A DNA stretch of 64,000 bases, from contig NZ_QHJG01000004.1 in assembly GCF_003184185.1 (NCBI RefSeq), positions 24,516 to 88,515 of the forward strand, read 5' to 3'. The notes beneath the pieces were generated by a model, which was not told where the DNA came from, searched no databases, and saw only the letters and a program-made list of their open reading frames with translations. The translations under genes and the position numbers were made by a program. Positions 53,308 to 62,208 of the stretch are shown here, in pieces (position 1 is the first letter of the stretch; each line of letters opens with the position of its first letter). The stretch is from Legionella qingyii (lineage in GTDB: Bacteria > Pseudomonadota > Gammaproteobacteria > Legionellales > Legionellaceae).

Positions 53308-53517
53308 ATTGCCTTAATTCATTTTCTTCAAGTTTGTTGTTTGAATCTCAAAATAATCATTTAGAGCTGGTAACCTGTTATTTTTCGCGCGATTTTATCC
53401 CAAAAAATAGAGTGATTCAAATTATGTATTACCGTTAATTTATCAGCGAATTCCAGGCAGGAGTGTTAAAGGATAAACCCGGCATAAGATCTATGATAAA
53501 ATTTCATATTTCCCAAA

Positions 53518-54054
53518 ATGTCGATCCCTATGCACACTAAAAATAAGATATATCTGCGCCAATTAGATCAACATGATGAAGCGAATTTTCTCTTAACCAT
53601 GCAGAAAAGCCGGGATTTTCACTACCCTTTTATTACAGCCCCCCAAACTCATGAGGAATTCCAAATCTACCTAAAAAAATTCCAGCAAGAAAATCAACGA
53701 TGTTTTTTGGCATTAAATCAAAACGATCACATTATCGGGGTATTCAACATTAGTGAAATGATTCGAGGCGTATTTCAAAGCGCCTATATGGGATATTTTG
53801 CATCAGTAACTTATGCAAGCCAAGGCTTAATGAGTCACGCATTAAAACTGGTTTTAAAAGAAATATTCTTAGGACTCAAACTGCACCGCATTGAAGCAAA
53901 CATTCAACCAACGAATGCTGCATCCATCCACTTAATCACCCAAAATGGTTTTCTCAAGGAGGGGTTCTCACCAAGATACTTAAAAATTAATGGTATATGG
54001 TGTGATCATTTACGCTTTGCTCTAACCTATGAAGATTGGTTGGCAAATCAATAG
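53518..54054 (+). CDS. GNAT acetyltransferase, RimJ/RimL-like
   Basis: This 178-aa protein is of the RimJ/RimL-type GNAT subgroup. Seen are KIYLRQLDQHDEANFLLTMQ at the start, IGVFNISEMIRGVFQSAYMG in the middle, then GLMSHALKLVLKEIFLGLKLHRIEANIQPTNAASIHLITQNGF in pieces typical for acetyl-CoA binding, and a C-terminal end WCDHLRFALTYEDW. It may acetylate a ribosomal-protein N-terminus or a small molecule. ATG at 53518 has a weak ribosome site; an ATG at 53530 is an alternative. Confidence 0.88.
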   Translation: MSIPMHTKNKIYLRQLDQHDEANFLLTMQKSRDFHYPFITAPQTHEEFQIYLKKFQQENQRCFLALNQNDHIIGVFNISEMIRGVFQSAYMGYFASVTYASQGLMSHALKLVLKEIFLGLKLHRIEANIQPTNAASIHLITQNGFLKEGFSPRYLKINGIWCDHLRFALTYEDWLANQ

Positions 54055-54084
54055 ACTCATAGAATGCTGCAAAAAATACGCACC

Positions 54085-54747
54085 TTACCAAACCCTGCTT
54101 AATAATTGTCGATAACCTGTAATAACTTGATCTGCAATTAAAAACTGATGTCGGTCATAGGTTGTAGTCAACCCAATTACCTGCATTCCGGCGGCTTTTG
54201 CTGCCTTTATTCCATGCAGTGTGTCTTCGATTACTAAACACCGGCTAGGAATAACATTTAAACGTTTAGCTGCTAATAAATAACCTTCAGGAGAAGGCTT
54301 CCCACTCTGTACGTCCTCAATTGTCACAATTGCATCAAAATATTCATGCAATTTACCCTCTCTTACTCGTGAAAGTACCGCAGATATTTCGTCACGGTTG
54401 GATCCGCTGCAAATGGCAATTTTATTTATTTTGGAAGCAATTTTAAAAATAAATTGCTCAAAGTCTACAATCAGAGGGAGGGTGTTTCGGGTATTAATAA
54501 TTTTGATGTAAACCTCCGCTTTTTGCTGAATCAAACGTTTAGTTTCCACATCAGAAATCTTAATACCCTCATTGTGCAATAGCTTGGGGAACATATCTTT
54601 ATCAGCTAAACCTAAGTATTTTTCCATATACTCGGAATAATCTATACTTATTCCTAGTGACTTAAGAACATAACAACATGCTTCATAATGAATGGGTTCG
54701 CTATCTAAAATAACCCCGTCAAAATCAAAAATAATTGCATCGTACAT
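54085..54747 (-). CDS. HAD-superfamily hydrolase, beta-phosphoglucomutase-like
   Basis: This protein of about 220 aa is a HAD phosphatase/phosphomutase of subfamily I. Motif I is IIFDFDGVILDSEP with nucleophile and acid Asp, motif II is AICSGSN, motif III Lys is in SGKPSPEGYLLAA, and motif IV is CLVIEDTLHGIKAAKAAGM. The helical cap holds YLGLADKDMFP. It may dephosphorylate a sugar phosphate. The frame starts at 54756, but AAGGTGG is better placed for the ATG at 54747. Convergent with the GNAT gene. Confidence 0.9.
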   Translation of the reverse strand: MYDAIIFDFDGVILDSEPIHYEACCYVLKSLGISIDYSEYMEKYLGLADKDMFPKLLHNEGIKISDVETKRLIQQKAEVYIKIINTRNTLPLIVDFEQFIFKIASKINKIAICSGSNRDEISAVLSRVREGKLHEYFDAIVTIEDVQSGKPSPEGYLLAAKRLNVIPSRCLVIEDTLHGIKAAKAAGMQVIGLTTTYDRHQFLIADQVITGYRQLLSRVW

Positions 54748-54853
54748 GGTATCCATCCACCTTTATGCAGCTGTGTCTTATAGAGACTTTATCATTTTTT
54801 TATAATTACATAAATCTGATAAGAACAATGCGCTAGAGTCATGAGCGCCAAAT

Positions 54854-56068
54854 TCAGGGCTTTTTCGCTATCAAAGGCTCGCTCTCCAGATACTGAATTT
54901 TTGAATCGGGTTGCAACCCAATATTTGTTGGATCGTGCAAAGCATTTTCTTGCTGGATTTCTTGCGTTACAACTGAACCTCCTAAACTGCTTATCGCCTT
55001 TGATATCTTTGGACATAACTCTTTCTTAGATAGAGTTTCAGATTCCTTTTGCAAAGAAGAGCCGATGACGCCCGTAAATTCTCCTTTAATTTTTCCAGTT
55101 TCTTGATCAATGAGCATCACATATGGAGGAACAAATAATGAGGATTTATGATTCTCATCTTCTACCTTATAAACACGGCGTGTTTCGCCATAATCAAAAT
55201 CTAACGTAATTCCTAAAACTGTTTGAAAAAAGGCTTTGAAATTTTTTCCATGTCCAAACAACCAACAATCTCGCTGTTCTACATTTCCAATAAAAATTTG
55301 AGTATCCTCTATTTTGTCGCCATCGTAATCCAAATCTTGGCAGACATCATCAAGTCCCTCGAGAAGAATCTTATTACCATGCTCCTGTATTTTTTCAGCA
55401 GCATTCTTTCTCTTTTTATTAAGCAAAGCGAAGTCTTGATCACTATAAATCCATAACGATAGCTTTAAAAGAAGTTTTTTGATAGGCGACATCCAAAAGG
55501 AAATCTGATCAGATAACTTCTGCATATCTGCCATAGAACGAACATCATAACCCGAAGGTGCATTACTGTTTTCCGCCAAAAAAGGCAGAACAGCAATTGT
55601 TGCATTTTTAATTTCCTTTGGAATCACCAATCCAGCTGTTTGTAGTGCTCGATTCATTGGTGAAACAGCGATTGAGGGAGGATGCTCGCTTGGAGAGTAA
55701 AATAATAAATCACCAGTGGATTGACTAGTTCCTCCCATGTTTTTTTCAGCTTCTTCAGAAAGAGCAGCATTTGGGCTTAAACCAAATTTCTTTTGTTCCC
55801 AACTTCTGCATTTTCCATGACGACTGAATAAGACATGACCTGTAATTCGAATCCCTTTTATTTCAAGATAGAGTTGGTCCGTTTCTTTGATTTGTTTTAA
55901 TACATCGCTACGTTGAGCATCTTGGCTTTTATTTAACTGTTCTATGAGACTCTGAACTTCTTTTATATATTCTTCTTGGACTCTTCTAAAAAGTTCACTA
56001 TGTTGTTTCGGTTCTTTGATATTATTCAGTTTTAATCGTTCAATTTCCATTAACTCTTTAAAAGCCAT
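54854..56068 (-). CDS. Histidine-phosphatase-superfamily protein, effector candidate
   Basis: This 404-aa protein has a coiled N-terminal region (1-70). A domain with histidine phosphatase landmarks follows: LFSRHGKC with Arg83-His84-Gly85, the SPMNRALQTA signature (136-145) with Arg140, a Glu166 in LPFLAEN, and a second His273 in LFGHGKN. An insert of about 80 residues sits before His273. The C-terminal 40 residues are polar and flexible, ending PLIAKKP. No signal peptide. The superfamily hydrolyses phosphoesters such as phosphoproteins or sugar phosphates. The extended ends and lack of close named relatives fit a secreted effector, unproven. Confidence 0.6.
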   Translation of the reverse strand: MAFKELMEIERLKLNNIKEPKQHSELFRRVQEEYIKEVQSLIEQLNKSQDAQRSDVLKQIKETDQLYLEIKGIRITGHVLFSRHGKCRSWEQKKFGLSPNAALSEEAEKNMGGTSQSTGDLLFYSPSEHPPSIAVSPMNRALQTAGLVIPKEIKNATIAVLPFLAENSNAPSGYDVRSMADMQKLSDQISFWMSPIKKLLLKLSLWIYSDQDFALLNKKRKNAAEKIQEHGNKILLEGLDDVCQDLDYDGDKIEDTQIFIGNVEQRDCWLFGHGKNFKAFFQTVLGITLDFDYGETRRVYKVEDENHKSSLFVPPYVMLIDQETGKIKGEFTGVIGSSLQKESETLSKKELCPKISKAISSLGGSVVTQEIQQENALHDPTNIGLQPDSKIQYLESEPLIAKKP

Positions 56069-56281
56069 TTTTAATCTTATTAATAACCAAAATATTCATT
56101 TATTATACAATCAAATGATTTATATGATAAGAGATTATTCATGAAATATTCACTATGCACTGCTCTGAATGCAAAAGAGCTTGACAAAGTAGGAAGATGA
56201 ACCAGAATTTAAGGACCATAAAAGGAATTATTGATGTTATAGAAAAACTGCACAAGTCACGAGTTTTATATGGAGAAAATT

Positions 56282-56887
56282 ATGGCTACTTCAAAAAAAA
56301 TTAAGGAAGAAAAGGCCCTAATGAGTGAAATTGAAGCAATTTATAAGCGTCGCGCCGTACGTAATTATAAACCGCAAAAGCTGGATCGCTCGCTCATTCA
56401 TTCATTGCTAGATGCTGCAGTTCAAGCCCCTACAGCGATGCATGAAGAACCTTGGTCCTTTGTAATCATTCAAGATCAGGATACATTAAATCGCTTATCA
56501 GACAGTGTGAAAGCTCTGATTTATACTGAAGCCCATAATTTTTCCAAAGTGCAAATGAAATCGCTGCAAGAACTGGTTAATAATCCTGATTTTCATGCAT
56601 TTTATAATGCAAGTACCCTCATTGTGATCTACAGTAAATATCAAGGTCCTTTTGTAGCAGCTGATTGTTGGTTGGCAGCTGAAAACTTAATGCTGACTGC
56701 TTGTGCTCAAGGACTTGGTACTTGTGTCATTGGTCTTGCTGTTTCAGCATTAAATACCCCAGAGTGGAAAACAAAACTAAATCTTCCCTCTGACATCACA
56801 GCAATTGCACCAATTATTGTAGGTATTCCGGCTGGTGAACCCCCTGTAGTGGCTCGTAAAGCACCAGAAATTCTGGCATGGAAATAA
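56282..56887 (+). CDS. Nitroreductase family FMN protein
   Basis: This is a protein of about 201 aa of the nitroreductase fold. FMN-binding landmarks are YKRRAVRNYKPQKLDRSLIH, then DAAVQAPTAMHEEPWSFVII. The ending is LGTCVIGLAVSALN and IAPIIVGIPAGEPPVVARK. The ATG at 56270 is possible, but GGAG lies 6 nt before the ATG at 56282, so the shorter form is chosen. Such enzymes reduce quinones, nitro groups or other electrophiles with NAD(P)H. It is isolated and divergent from the phosphatase-like gene. Confidence 0.9.
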   Translation: MATSKKIKEEKALMSEIEAIYKRRAVRNYKPQKLDRSLIHSLLDAAVQAPTAMHEEPWSFVIIQDQDTLNRLSDSVKALIYTEAHNFSKVQMKSLQELVNNPDFHAFYNASTLIVIYSKYQGPFVAADCWLAAENLMLTACAQGLGTCVIGLAVSALNTPEWKTKLNLPSDITAIAPIIVGIPAGEPPVVARKAPEILAWK

Positions 56888-56940
56888 AGGTCTCTGGCCC
56901 TCCCCTGCATTGAGTGCTCTTGGCCGATTCAACCAGTTTT

Positions 56941-58569
56941 TTAGTTTTGTAGCTTTTTAATTGTGTCTTTTAATGTGAGAAATATGCGCCCTCCTTTTAT
57001 CCAATGCCTCACTCCTATATTCATTAACTTCTTTTTAACTTTAGAATTAGCTTCACAAAGGTAAACATTAATATGACGTTTATGAAACTCCTCGATTATT
57101 TCGATAAATGTTTGTAAACCGGTAATATCCATAAAAGGTACATCTTTTAATCGAAAGACAATATTTTTTGGATCGGAATGTGTGATCATAAAAGCCCGTT
57201 CTAATTTTTCTGCTGCAGCGAAAAAGAAAGGCCCTTGTATAGTATATACAACCGTATCCTTTGGCAAAATAATATCAGATAGTTCATTTTTAAGTGTTTC
57301 ATGATCCTGCTGCTCAATAGCGACAAATTGCCCCATGCGACGTACAAAAAGTAGCATTGCAAGAATAACACCAACATTAACTGCGACGACTAAATCAGTA
57401 AATATAGTAAGTAAAAAAGTCGTAATTAATACGAGTAGATCATAACTTGGTGCATGCTTTATCATATGTATAAAATGAGGTATGTCGCTCATATTGTATG
57501 CAACAACAAATAGAATCGCCGCAAGCGTACACAGTGGGATATCAGATGCATAAGGCGCTAGTAACACAATAACCAAGATTAAAAATATAGAATGGACAAT
57601 CGCAGCGAGAGGACTATTGCCGCCATTGCGAATATTTGTGGCTGTTCGCGCAATAGCACCTGTTGCAGCAAATCCACCAAATAACGGTGAAAAAATATTA
57701 GCTAAACCTTGTCCAATCAACTCTTGATTAGAATTATGGCGTGTGGCTGACATGCCATCTGCCGCTGTTGCAGACAAAAGTGATTCAATCGCACCGAGCA
57801 AAGCAATAGTAAACGCTGGACCGATTAAATTAAAAGCATATTCTAATTGGATTTGGGGTAAATGAAACTGTGGTAAAGTTTGCGTGATGCCACCAAACGT
57901 GCTGCCGATAGTTGCAACACTTTTGAAGTGGAAAAGTGTTTGTAACACCGTAGCTACAACCATTGCAATTAAAGGACCAGGAATGCGCTTTAAAAATTTT
58001 GGGGTAATGATTATCAATAAAAGACTCAAAGAAGCCAATCCTACTGTTGGCCAATCAAGATGAGGGAATGCTCTAATTAATGATAATAACTTTAAATAGA
58101 AAGGTGCATTAAGAGGGATGTGTACGGACAATCCAAAAAAATCGTTCCATTCACCTACAAAAATAATAACACCGATACCACCAGTAAACCCGACAATAAC
58201 TGGATCTGGTATAAATTTAATCACTGCCCCCAATTTGAGAAAGCCCATAAAAACTAAAATAAAGCCCGCAAATAAGGTTGCTATTTGCAAACCATCAATG
58301 CCATATCGCGCTGTGATATTTGCAAGAATAATAACGAATGCACCAGTAGGACCTGCAATTTGTACCCGGCTACCACCAAAAATACCTACGATTAATGCCG
58401 CAATAATTGCGGTATAAAGACCTTGCTCTGGTTTGACACCAGAAGCAATAGCAAATGCCATCGCTAAGGGCAATGCAACAACTCCAACAATCAATCCAGC
58501 AATTAGATTTTGTATCCAATATTTTGATGTTAGTAAACCAGCACGATAGGATTCAACGATAGCAAGCAT
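56941..58569 (-). CDS. SulP/SLC26 family anion transporter with STAS domain
   Basis: This 542-aa inner-membrane protein has about 11-14 hydrophobic segments to residue 410, with ALPLAMAFAIASGVKPEQGLYTAI and QIAGPTGAFVIILA as SulP signatures. A STAS domain from about 430 to 540 has the FRLKDVPFMDITGL loop. SulP transporters carry sulfate, bicarbonate or other anions. It follows the 32-aa gene and the FUSC gene on the same strand, which suggests one operon. Confidence 0.93.
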   Translation of the reverse strand: MLAIVESYRAGLLTSKYWIQNLIAGLIVGVVALPLAMAFAIASGVKPEQGLYTAIIAALIVGIFGGSRVQIAGPTGAFVIILANITARYGIDGLQIATLFAGFILVFMGFLKLGAVIKFIPDPVIVGFTGGIGVIIFVGEWNDFFGLSVHIPLNAPFYLKLLSLIRAFPHLDWPTVGLASLSLLLIIITPKFLKRIPGPLIAMVVATVLQTLFHFKSVATIGSTFGGITQTLPQFHLPQIQLEYAFNLIGPAFTIALLGAIESLLSATAADGMSATRHNSNQELIGQGLANIFSPLFGGFAATGAIARTATNIRNGGNSPLAAIVHSIFLILVIVLLAPYASDIPLCTLAAILFVVAYNMSDIPHFIHMIKHAPSYDLLVLITTFLLTIFTDLVVAVNVGVILAMLLFVRRMGQFVAIEQQDHETLKNELSDIILPKDTVVYTIQGPFFFAAAEKLERAFMITHSDPKNIVFRLKDVPFMDITGLQTFIEIIEEFHKRHINVYLCEANSKVKKKLMNIGVRHWIKGGRIFLTLKDTIKKLQN

Positions 58570-58631
58570 TTTTCAAGCCTTTTTATTTTTAGAATATAAT
58601 TTACGACATCTTATTTTTTTGCCTTTACTTA

Positions 58632-58730
58632 TCAAAGATGAGATTTTTGTGCTGCCAATGAGCGGGTCGGAATAATAATTAAAGTCAATAAAATAGCACT
58701 AAGAGAATTTGAAGAAACAATACTACGCAT
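58632..58730 (-). CDS. Small 32-aa hydrophobic protein
   Basis: The ATG at 58730 follows a perfect AGGAGGT at 5-nt spacing. The frame encodes 32 residues with a signal-like or membrane segment (SAILLTLIIIPTRSLAA) and ends QKSHL. It lies between the FUSC-type gene and the SulP gene in the same direction. The strong ribosome site is the main evidence. Function is unknown; it could be a transporter-associated small membrane protein. Confidence 0.5.
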   Translation of the reverse strand: MRSIVSSNSLSAILLTLIIIPTRSLAAQKSHL

Positions 58731-58853
58731 GCTTACCTCCTGTAAGGTATATTGCAGATGATCTTTAAAATAATACAGAAGAAATTTGCTAAAATACAGA
58801 GAAGATAGAAAGACAATGATCGCAAAAACTCAGCTAAGTTTGCATTTTAAATT

Positions 58854-59891
58854 TTATTTTTTCATCCAATGTGAGTGTGCACGGTTAGCAAAATGACAGA
58901 ATATAACTGAACCGAACCCTATGATCCCGCCCAATATAACATGCGTCAAGCGCTCTGATGCAACGCTGACTGAATGAGTGACTAACATCACAGTTGTTGC
59001 AACAAAGAAACACCGAAAAGAATATGCAATGACATAACGACGAAAGGAAACTAAAGTTAAAAAAATGCCACAAATGGCAAAGGTCAAATCAAAAGGTGTG
59101 CTGGGAAGAATAAATCCGAATAAAATACCTAAGGGAACACCTAATGATACACCAATAATACGTTGACTCAATTTTTGTGGTGATGTAGTTACATTGCCAG
59201 TAACGACACTGGCAGTCCCCCAAATCATCCACTGCCCGTTTTGCATCTGAAAATATTCGACCAAAAATGCTGAAATACAAACGGCGATTGCCATAGCGAT
59301 CATGCTTTCAACATAAGGATTTTGCTCTCCAAAATCATTTAAACCTCCTAATCGCAATGGGTGGTAATGAATATCACGTTTTTTGTAATATGCGCTTATT
59401 TCATCAAATTGGGCAAGCAATATAGTAGGGACCAATGCAATCAACAAATAAGGTAAAAATTGATGAGCCTGATGTAACATTGCCGTAGGATTAGTCTCTG
59501 CAGCAAACTCTGTAGCGAGAATAATGGCAGGAATAAAAGTCCAACTCCCTAAAGGGCGCAACTTCTCCCCCTTTATTGTAACCAAAATTACTGTCGTAGC
59601 AGCGAGGGTGCATGAGACAATATACAGCACAGGCATAAGTTGGGTGATAAATAGCAAATAAAACATTACAACGATCATGCACCCATGAAGTAATACTCCT
59701 AATGCAGTAAGCTCAAGACGTTCCTCTACAATAAGAGTTGATATAGTTAAAACAGAAGATTGAAGCCAAATAGGGTTATTGGTACTCAAATAAAGAAGAG
59801 CCAAGGGACACAATACAATGATGCCTCGCAGCAAAGACCCTATCAGAATTTCATCTTTTAATGTTTGTATCGTCTTGGAAATAACGTACAT
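58854..59891 (-). CDS. FUSC-family membrane protein
   Basis: This 345-aa protein has two blocks of membrane segments (about 18-165 and 195-335) separated by a short polar loop (QFDEISAYYKKRDIHYHPLR). The second block contains the FUSC-type MIWGTASVVTGNVTTSPQKL and LGVPLGILFGF. FUSC proteins export aromatic acids or fusaric acid. The ATG shares one base with the stop of the isochorismatase-like gene (TAATG), so translation is coupled. Start and end agree with the family. Confidence 0.78.
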   Translation of the reverse strand: MYVISKTIQTLKDEILIGSLLRGIIVLCPLALLYLSTNNPIWLQSSVLTISTLIVEERLELTALGVLLHGCMIVVMFYLLFITQLMPVLYIVSCTLAATTVILVTIKGEKLRPLGSWTFIPAIILATEFAAETNPTAMLHQAHQFLPYLLIALVPTILLAQFDEISAYYKKRDIHYHPLRLGGLNDFGEQNPYVESMIAMAIAVCISAFLVEYFQMQNGQWMIWGTASVVTGNVTTSPQKLSQRIIGVSLGVPLGILFGFILPSTPFDLTFAICGIFLTLVSFRRYVIAYSFRCFFVATTVMLVTHSVSVASERLTHVILGGIIGFGSVIFCHFANRAHSHWMKK

Positions 59892-60460
59892 TAGATACCT
59901 TTTAATTCATTTACAGTGACAATTTGCGCTATTTTTTCCATTAATTGGATGGAAAATTGATGTTCTTCCTGATTAGCCGCTGCACAAATATCTTCAACAA
60001 CGCACACTTTATAATCACGATCATGAGCATCGCGAGCAGTGCTTTGCACTGCCCAGGAAGTACTGACTCCTCCTAGTATCACTCGTTCTATTTGGTTTGC
60101 TCGTAGCGCCGCATCAAGTGCAGTCCCATAAAATGCGCTAATTCTTGGTTTCACCATTACTAAACTTTCGCCAATCAGCAATTCAGGATGAAATTCTGTT
60201 CCTTTAGAGCCAAGCTTCAGAGCATCCAATTCATGAACCTTACCAAAGATAGGCGAATGCTTTGGTTGTTCCGAATAATGTGCACTAAAGCCCACTTTCA
60301 CCAAAATGGTTAACCAATTTTTTAATTTTGCAATTTTAAGAACTTTATTTACTTTTTTAATTATATCACGCTCCTGAGAGTGCGCGGCTGAGCGCGCTAT
60401 CTTGCCTTGCGGATGCATAATATCAATAATATAGTCCAGACCTATAAATGCGGTACGCAT
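59891..60460 (-). CDS. Isochorismatase-fold hydrolase lacking the catalytic cysteine
   Basis: This protein of about 189 aa is isochorismatase-like. Asp9 in FIGLDYIIDIM and Lys104 in MVKPRISAFYGT are the usual triad residues. Where amidases have Cys (GVATDxCV), this protein has GVSTSWAV, with Ala137. This resembles vinyl-ether hydrolases such as PhzD and EntB, which also lack the Cys. The frame runs to 60478, but GGAGG is 7 nt before the ATG at 60460. It overlaps the FUSC gene by one base and is probably the first gene of its operon. Confidence 0.85.
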   Translation of the reverse strand: MRTAFIGLDYIIDIMHPQGKIARSAAHSQERDIIKKVNKVLKIAKLKNWLTILVKVGFSAHYSEQPKHSPIFGKVHELDALKLGSKGTEFHPELLIGESLVMVKPRISAFYGTALDAALRANQIERVILGGVSTSWAVQSTARDAHDRDYKVCVVEDICAAANQEEHQFSIQLMEKIAQIVTVNELKGI

Positions 60461-60537
60461 TGTATTTACCTCCATCAAATACTCCTGAATATCATTAAAG
60501 AAATTACATTCTTTTTATTTTTAATTCCATTCAAATA

Positions 60538-60703
60538 CTAGAGTCTATTGACATTTCATTTAATTCCCCCTACTTCTCGCGCTTTATGCGCTGGATCTAT
60601 AAAGAGACACACTAAAATGTACCTATTTTTAAAGCGGCCTTTACTGGATGCCGGCATAAAGCGCGAAACGTAGGCTAATCAAGCAATCGTCAATAGACCC
60701 TAG
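60538..60703. mobile_element. MITE-like element, 166 bp, with CTAGAGTCTATTGAC ends
   Basis: The left end CTAGAGTCTATTGAC and the right end GTCAATAGACCCTAG are inverted with one mismatch. Inside, CTCGCGCTTTATGC and GCATAAAGCGCG make a second inverted pair. No coding sequence is present. The flanks give no clear target duplication. Confidence 0.7.
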
Positions 60704-61057
60704 GTAGCGTGATTTTCTTTACTTGGATTTTATCTAAAATCTATGGGAAACATTTTATTAAATTTCTCTCATTAACGTTTAATCATTGACTCATATAAAA
60801 AAATCAATTTTTTTCATATTGTCCTTCTTGCATAAATCAGACATAATTTCATGAATTATCAAAGAATAATGATTTAATTATGGCTAATGGATATACAAAA
60901 GGGAATGATTGGGAACTTCCAAAACAAAACGCCGAGCCATGAAAAAGCTTATATTTCTGCAGTAGCATTCAAAGTAACAATAATTTAGTTCAAGATAATA
61001 GAACATATCAATTGAGTAACTCCAAAAAAGAGACAGATTTAGAAAGGACAATTTTTT
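60704..61057. other. AT-rich spacer before the outer-membrane gene
   Basis: No gene is supported in these 354 nt. The promoter of the gene at 61058 must lie here. A minus-strand open stretch of about 65 codons exists but has no ribosome site and overlaps the start of the real gene. Confidence 0.35.
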
Positions 61058-62011
61058 ATGCAATGGAAAGGGATACTGCATTCTTTTTTTAGTTTAGTAA
61101 TCGTATTGGTCGCATCACCAACACTGGCTTACGATGAACCGGTTGTGAATCTGGGGTATACCAGTTTTTATGATGGAATGCCTCCTTCTGGCCCAGGCTT
61201 TTATTTCCAGGATTATTTTCAGTACTACACATCCAATCGCTTTAACGACAACAAGGGCAATAGACTCTCTCTGCCCCGTACAGAGCTTGATGTTGTAGCG
61301 AATATAACTCAGTTTATTTATCTTACAACAAAAAAAATTTTCGGAGCTAATTTAGGTTTTTCTGCGCTTTTACCTTGGGTTGTTAATGATCGTGTAGATG
61401 ATGGATTGGGAAATAGCGTGTTAAAAGCAGAAAATGGACCAGGTGATTTGTGGATTGGGCCTGCGCTGCAATTCGATCCAATTATGCGAAAAGATGGAAA
61501 AGGACCTTTATTTGTTTCACGAATCGAACTGGATGTTGTGGCCCCAATAGGACGATACAGCAGCATTAATGCAATTAATGCCAGCAGCCGTTTTTGGTCT
61601 TTAAATCCGTATTGGGCTTTTACGTTTTGGATGACGCCTAAATTGTCTACGTCCGCGCGATTGCATTATCTGTGGAATGGTGTCAATCATAGTCCAAATG
61701 TTGCCTTTGGACCCAATGTTAACTCCATTCAAGCAGGACAGGCTATTTTTGCAGACATTGCTGTAGGTTACGCGGTACTAGAAAAGTTCACTGTGGGGGT
61801 AAATGGCTACTTTTTCAATCAGATTACTGACACTTTGGTTAATGGAGTTGGATTCCCGGGTCGGAAGGAAAGTGTTTGGGCAATTGGTCCAGGGATGGTC
61901 TATAGTCTTAGCAAAAACCACTTTATTTTTTTAAACGTATACTCTGAACAAGATGCCAGAAATCGTCCCCAAGGTACAAATGGAATCCTGCGTTTTGTGG
62001 CTCATATCTAA
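61058..62011 (+). CDS. Outer-membrane transporter-like protein (phenol MetA-pathway family)
   Basis: This 317-aa protein has a signal peptide (FFSLVIVLVASPTLAYD, cut near residue 24). The rest is beta-rich, with many alternating aromatic strands (YTSFYDGMPP, FYFQDYFQYYTSN) and the family element PGDLWIGPALQF. It ends in a typical outer-membrane C-terminus with a terminal aromatic/hydrophobic strand (GILRFVAHI). The Phenol_MetA_deg family is thought to form small-molecule channels. AAAGGA lies before the ATG. It is followed by an FAD monooxygenase gene, so the pair may take up and oxidise an aromatic compound. Confidence 0.82.
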   Translation: MQWKGILHSFFSLVIVLVASPTLAYDEPVVNLGYTSFYDGMPPSGPGFYFQDYFQYYTSNRFNDNKGNRLSLPRTELDVVANITQFIYLTTKKIFGANLGFSALLPWVVNDRVDDGLGNSVLKAENGPGDLWIGPALQFDPIMRKDGKGPLFVSRIELDVVAPIGRYSSINAINASSRFWSLNPYWAFTFWMTPKLSTSARLHYLWNGVNHSPNVAFGPNVNSIQAGQAIFADIAVGYAVLEKFTVGVNGYFFNQITDTLVNGVGFPGRKESVWAIGPGMVYSLSKNHFIFLNVYSEQDARNRPQGTNGILRFVAHI

Positions 62012-62208
62012 GGTTGTTTGGTGGGAAAATGACTATATCGTTCACCAAATCATGCTTGAAAACCGCATCGAGTGCCTCTAGCATGGTTTTGCCTATGAAA
62101 ATTTTTGGTTTAACACAAACCCCGGTGCTTATAGTTGCTCTTAATTGATTTTGTTTGATTACTTTATATAATCCACTGTATTTATTCAATTTTCAGGAAG
62201 AAATTACA

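Noticed and set aside
60884..61081. A 65-codon minus-strand frame before the outer-membrane gene
   Set aside because: Hydrophobic AT-rich translation with no ribosome site; it overlaps the start of a convincing gene.
61923..62189. An 88-codon minus-strand frame across the end of the outer-membrane gene and its spacer
   Set aside because: It overlaps a real gene for a third of its length. The middle looks somewhat protein-like (FIGKTMLEALDAVF), so a remnant is possible, but nothing supports expression.
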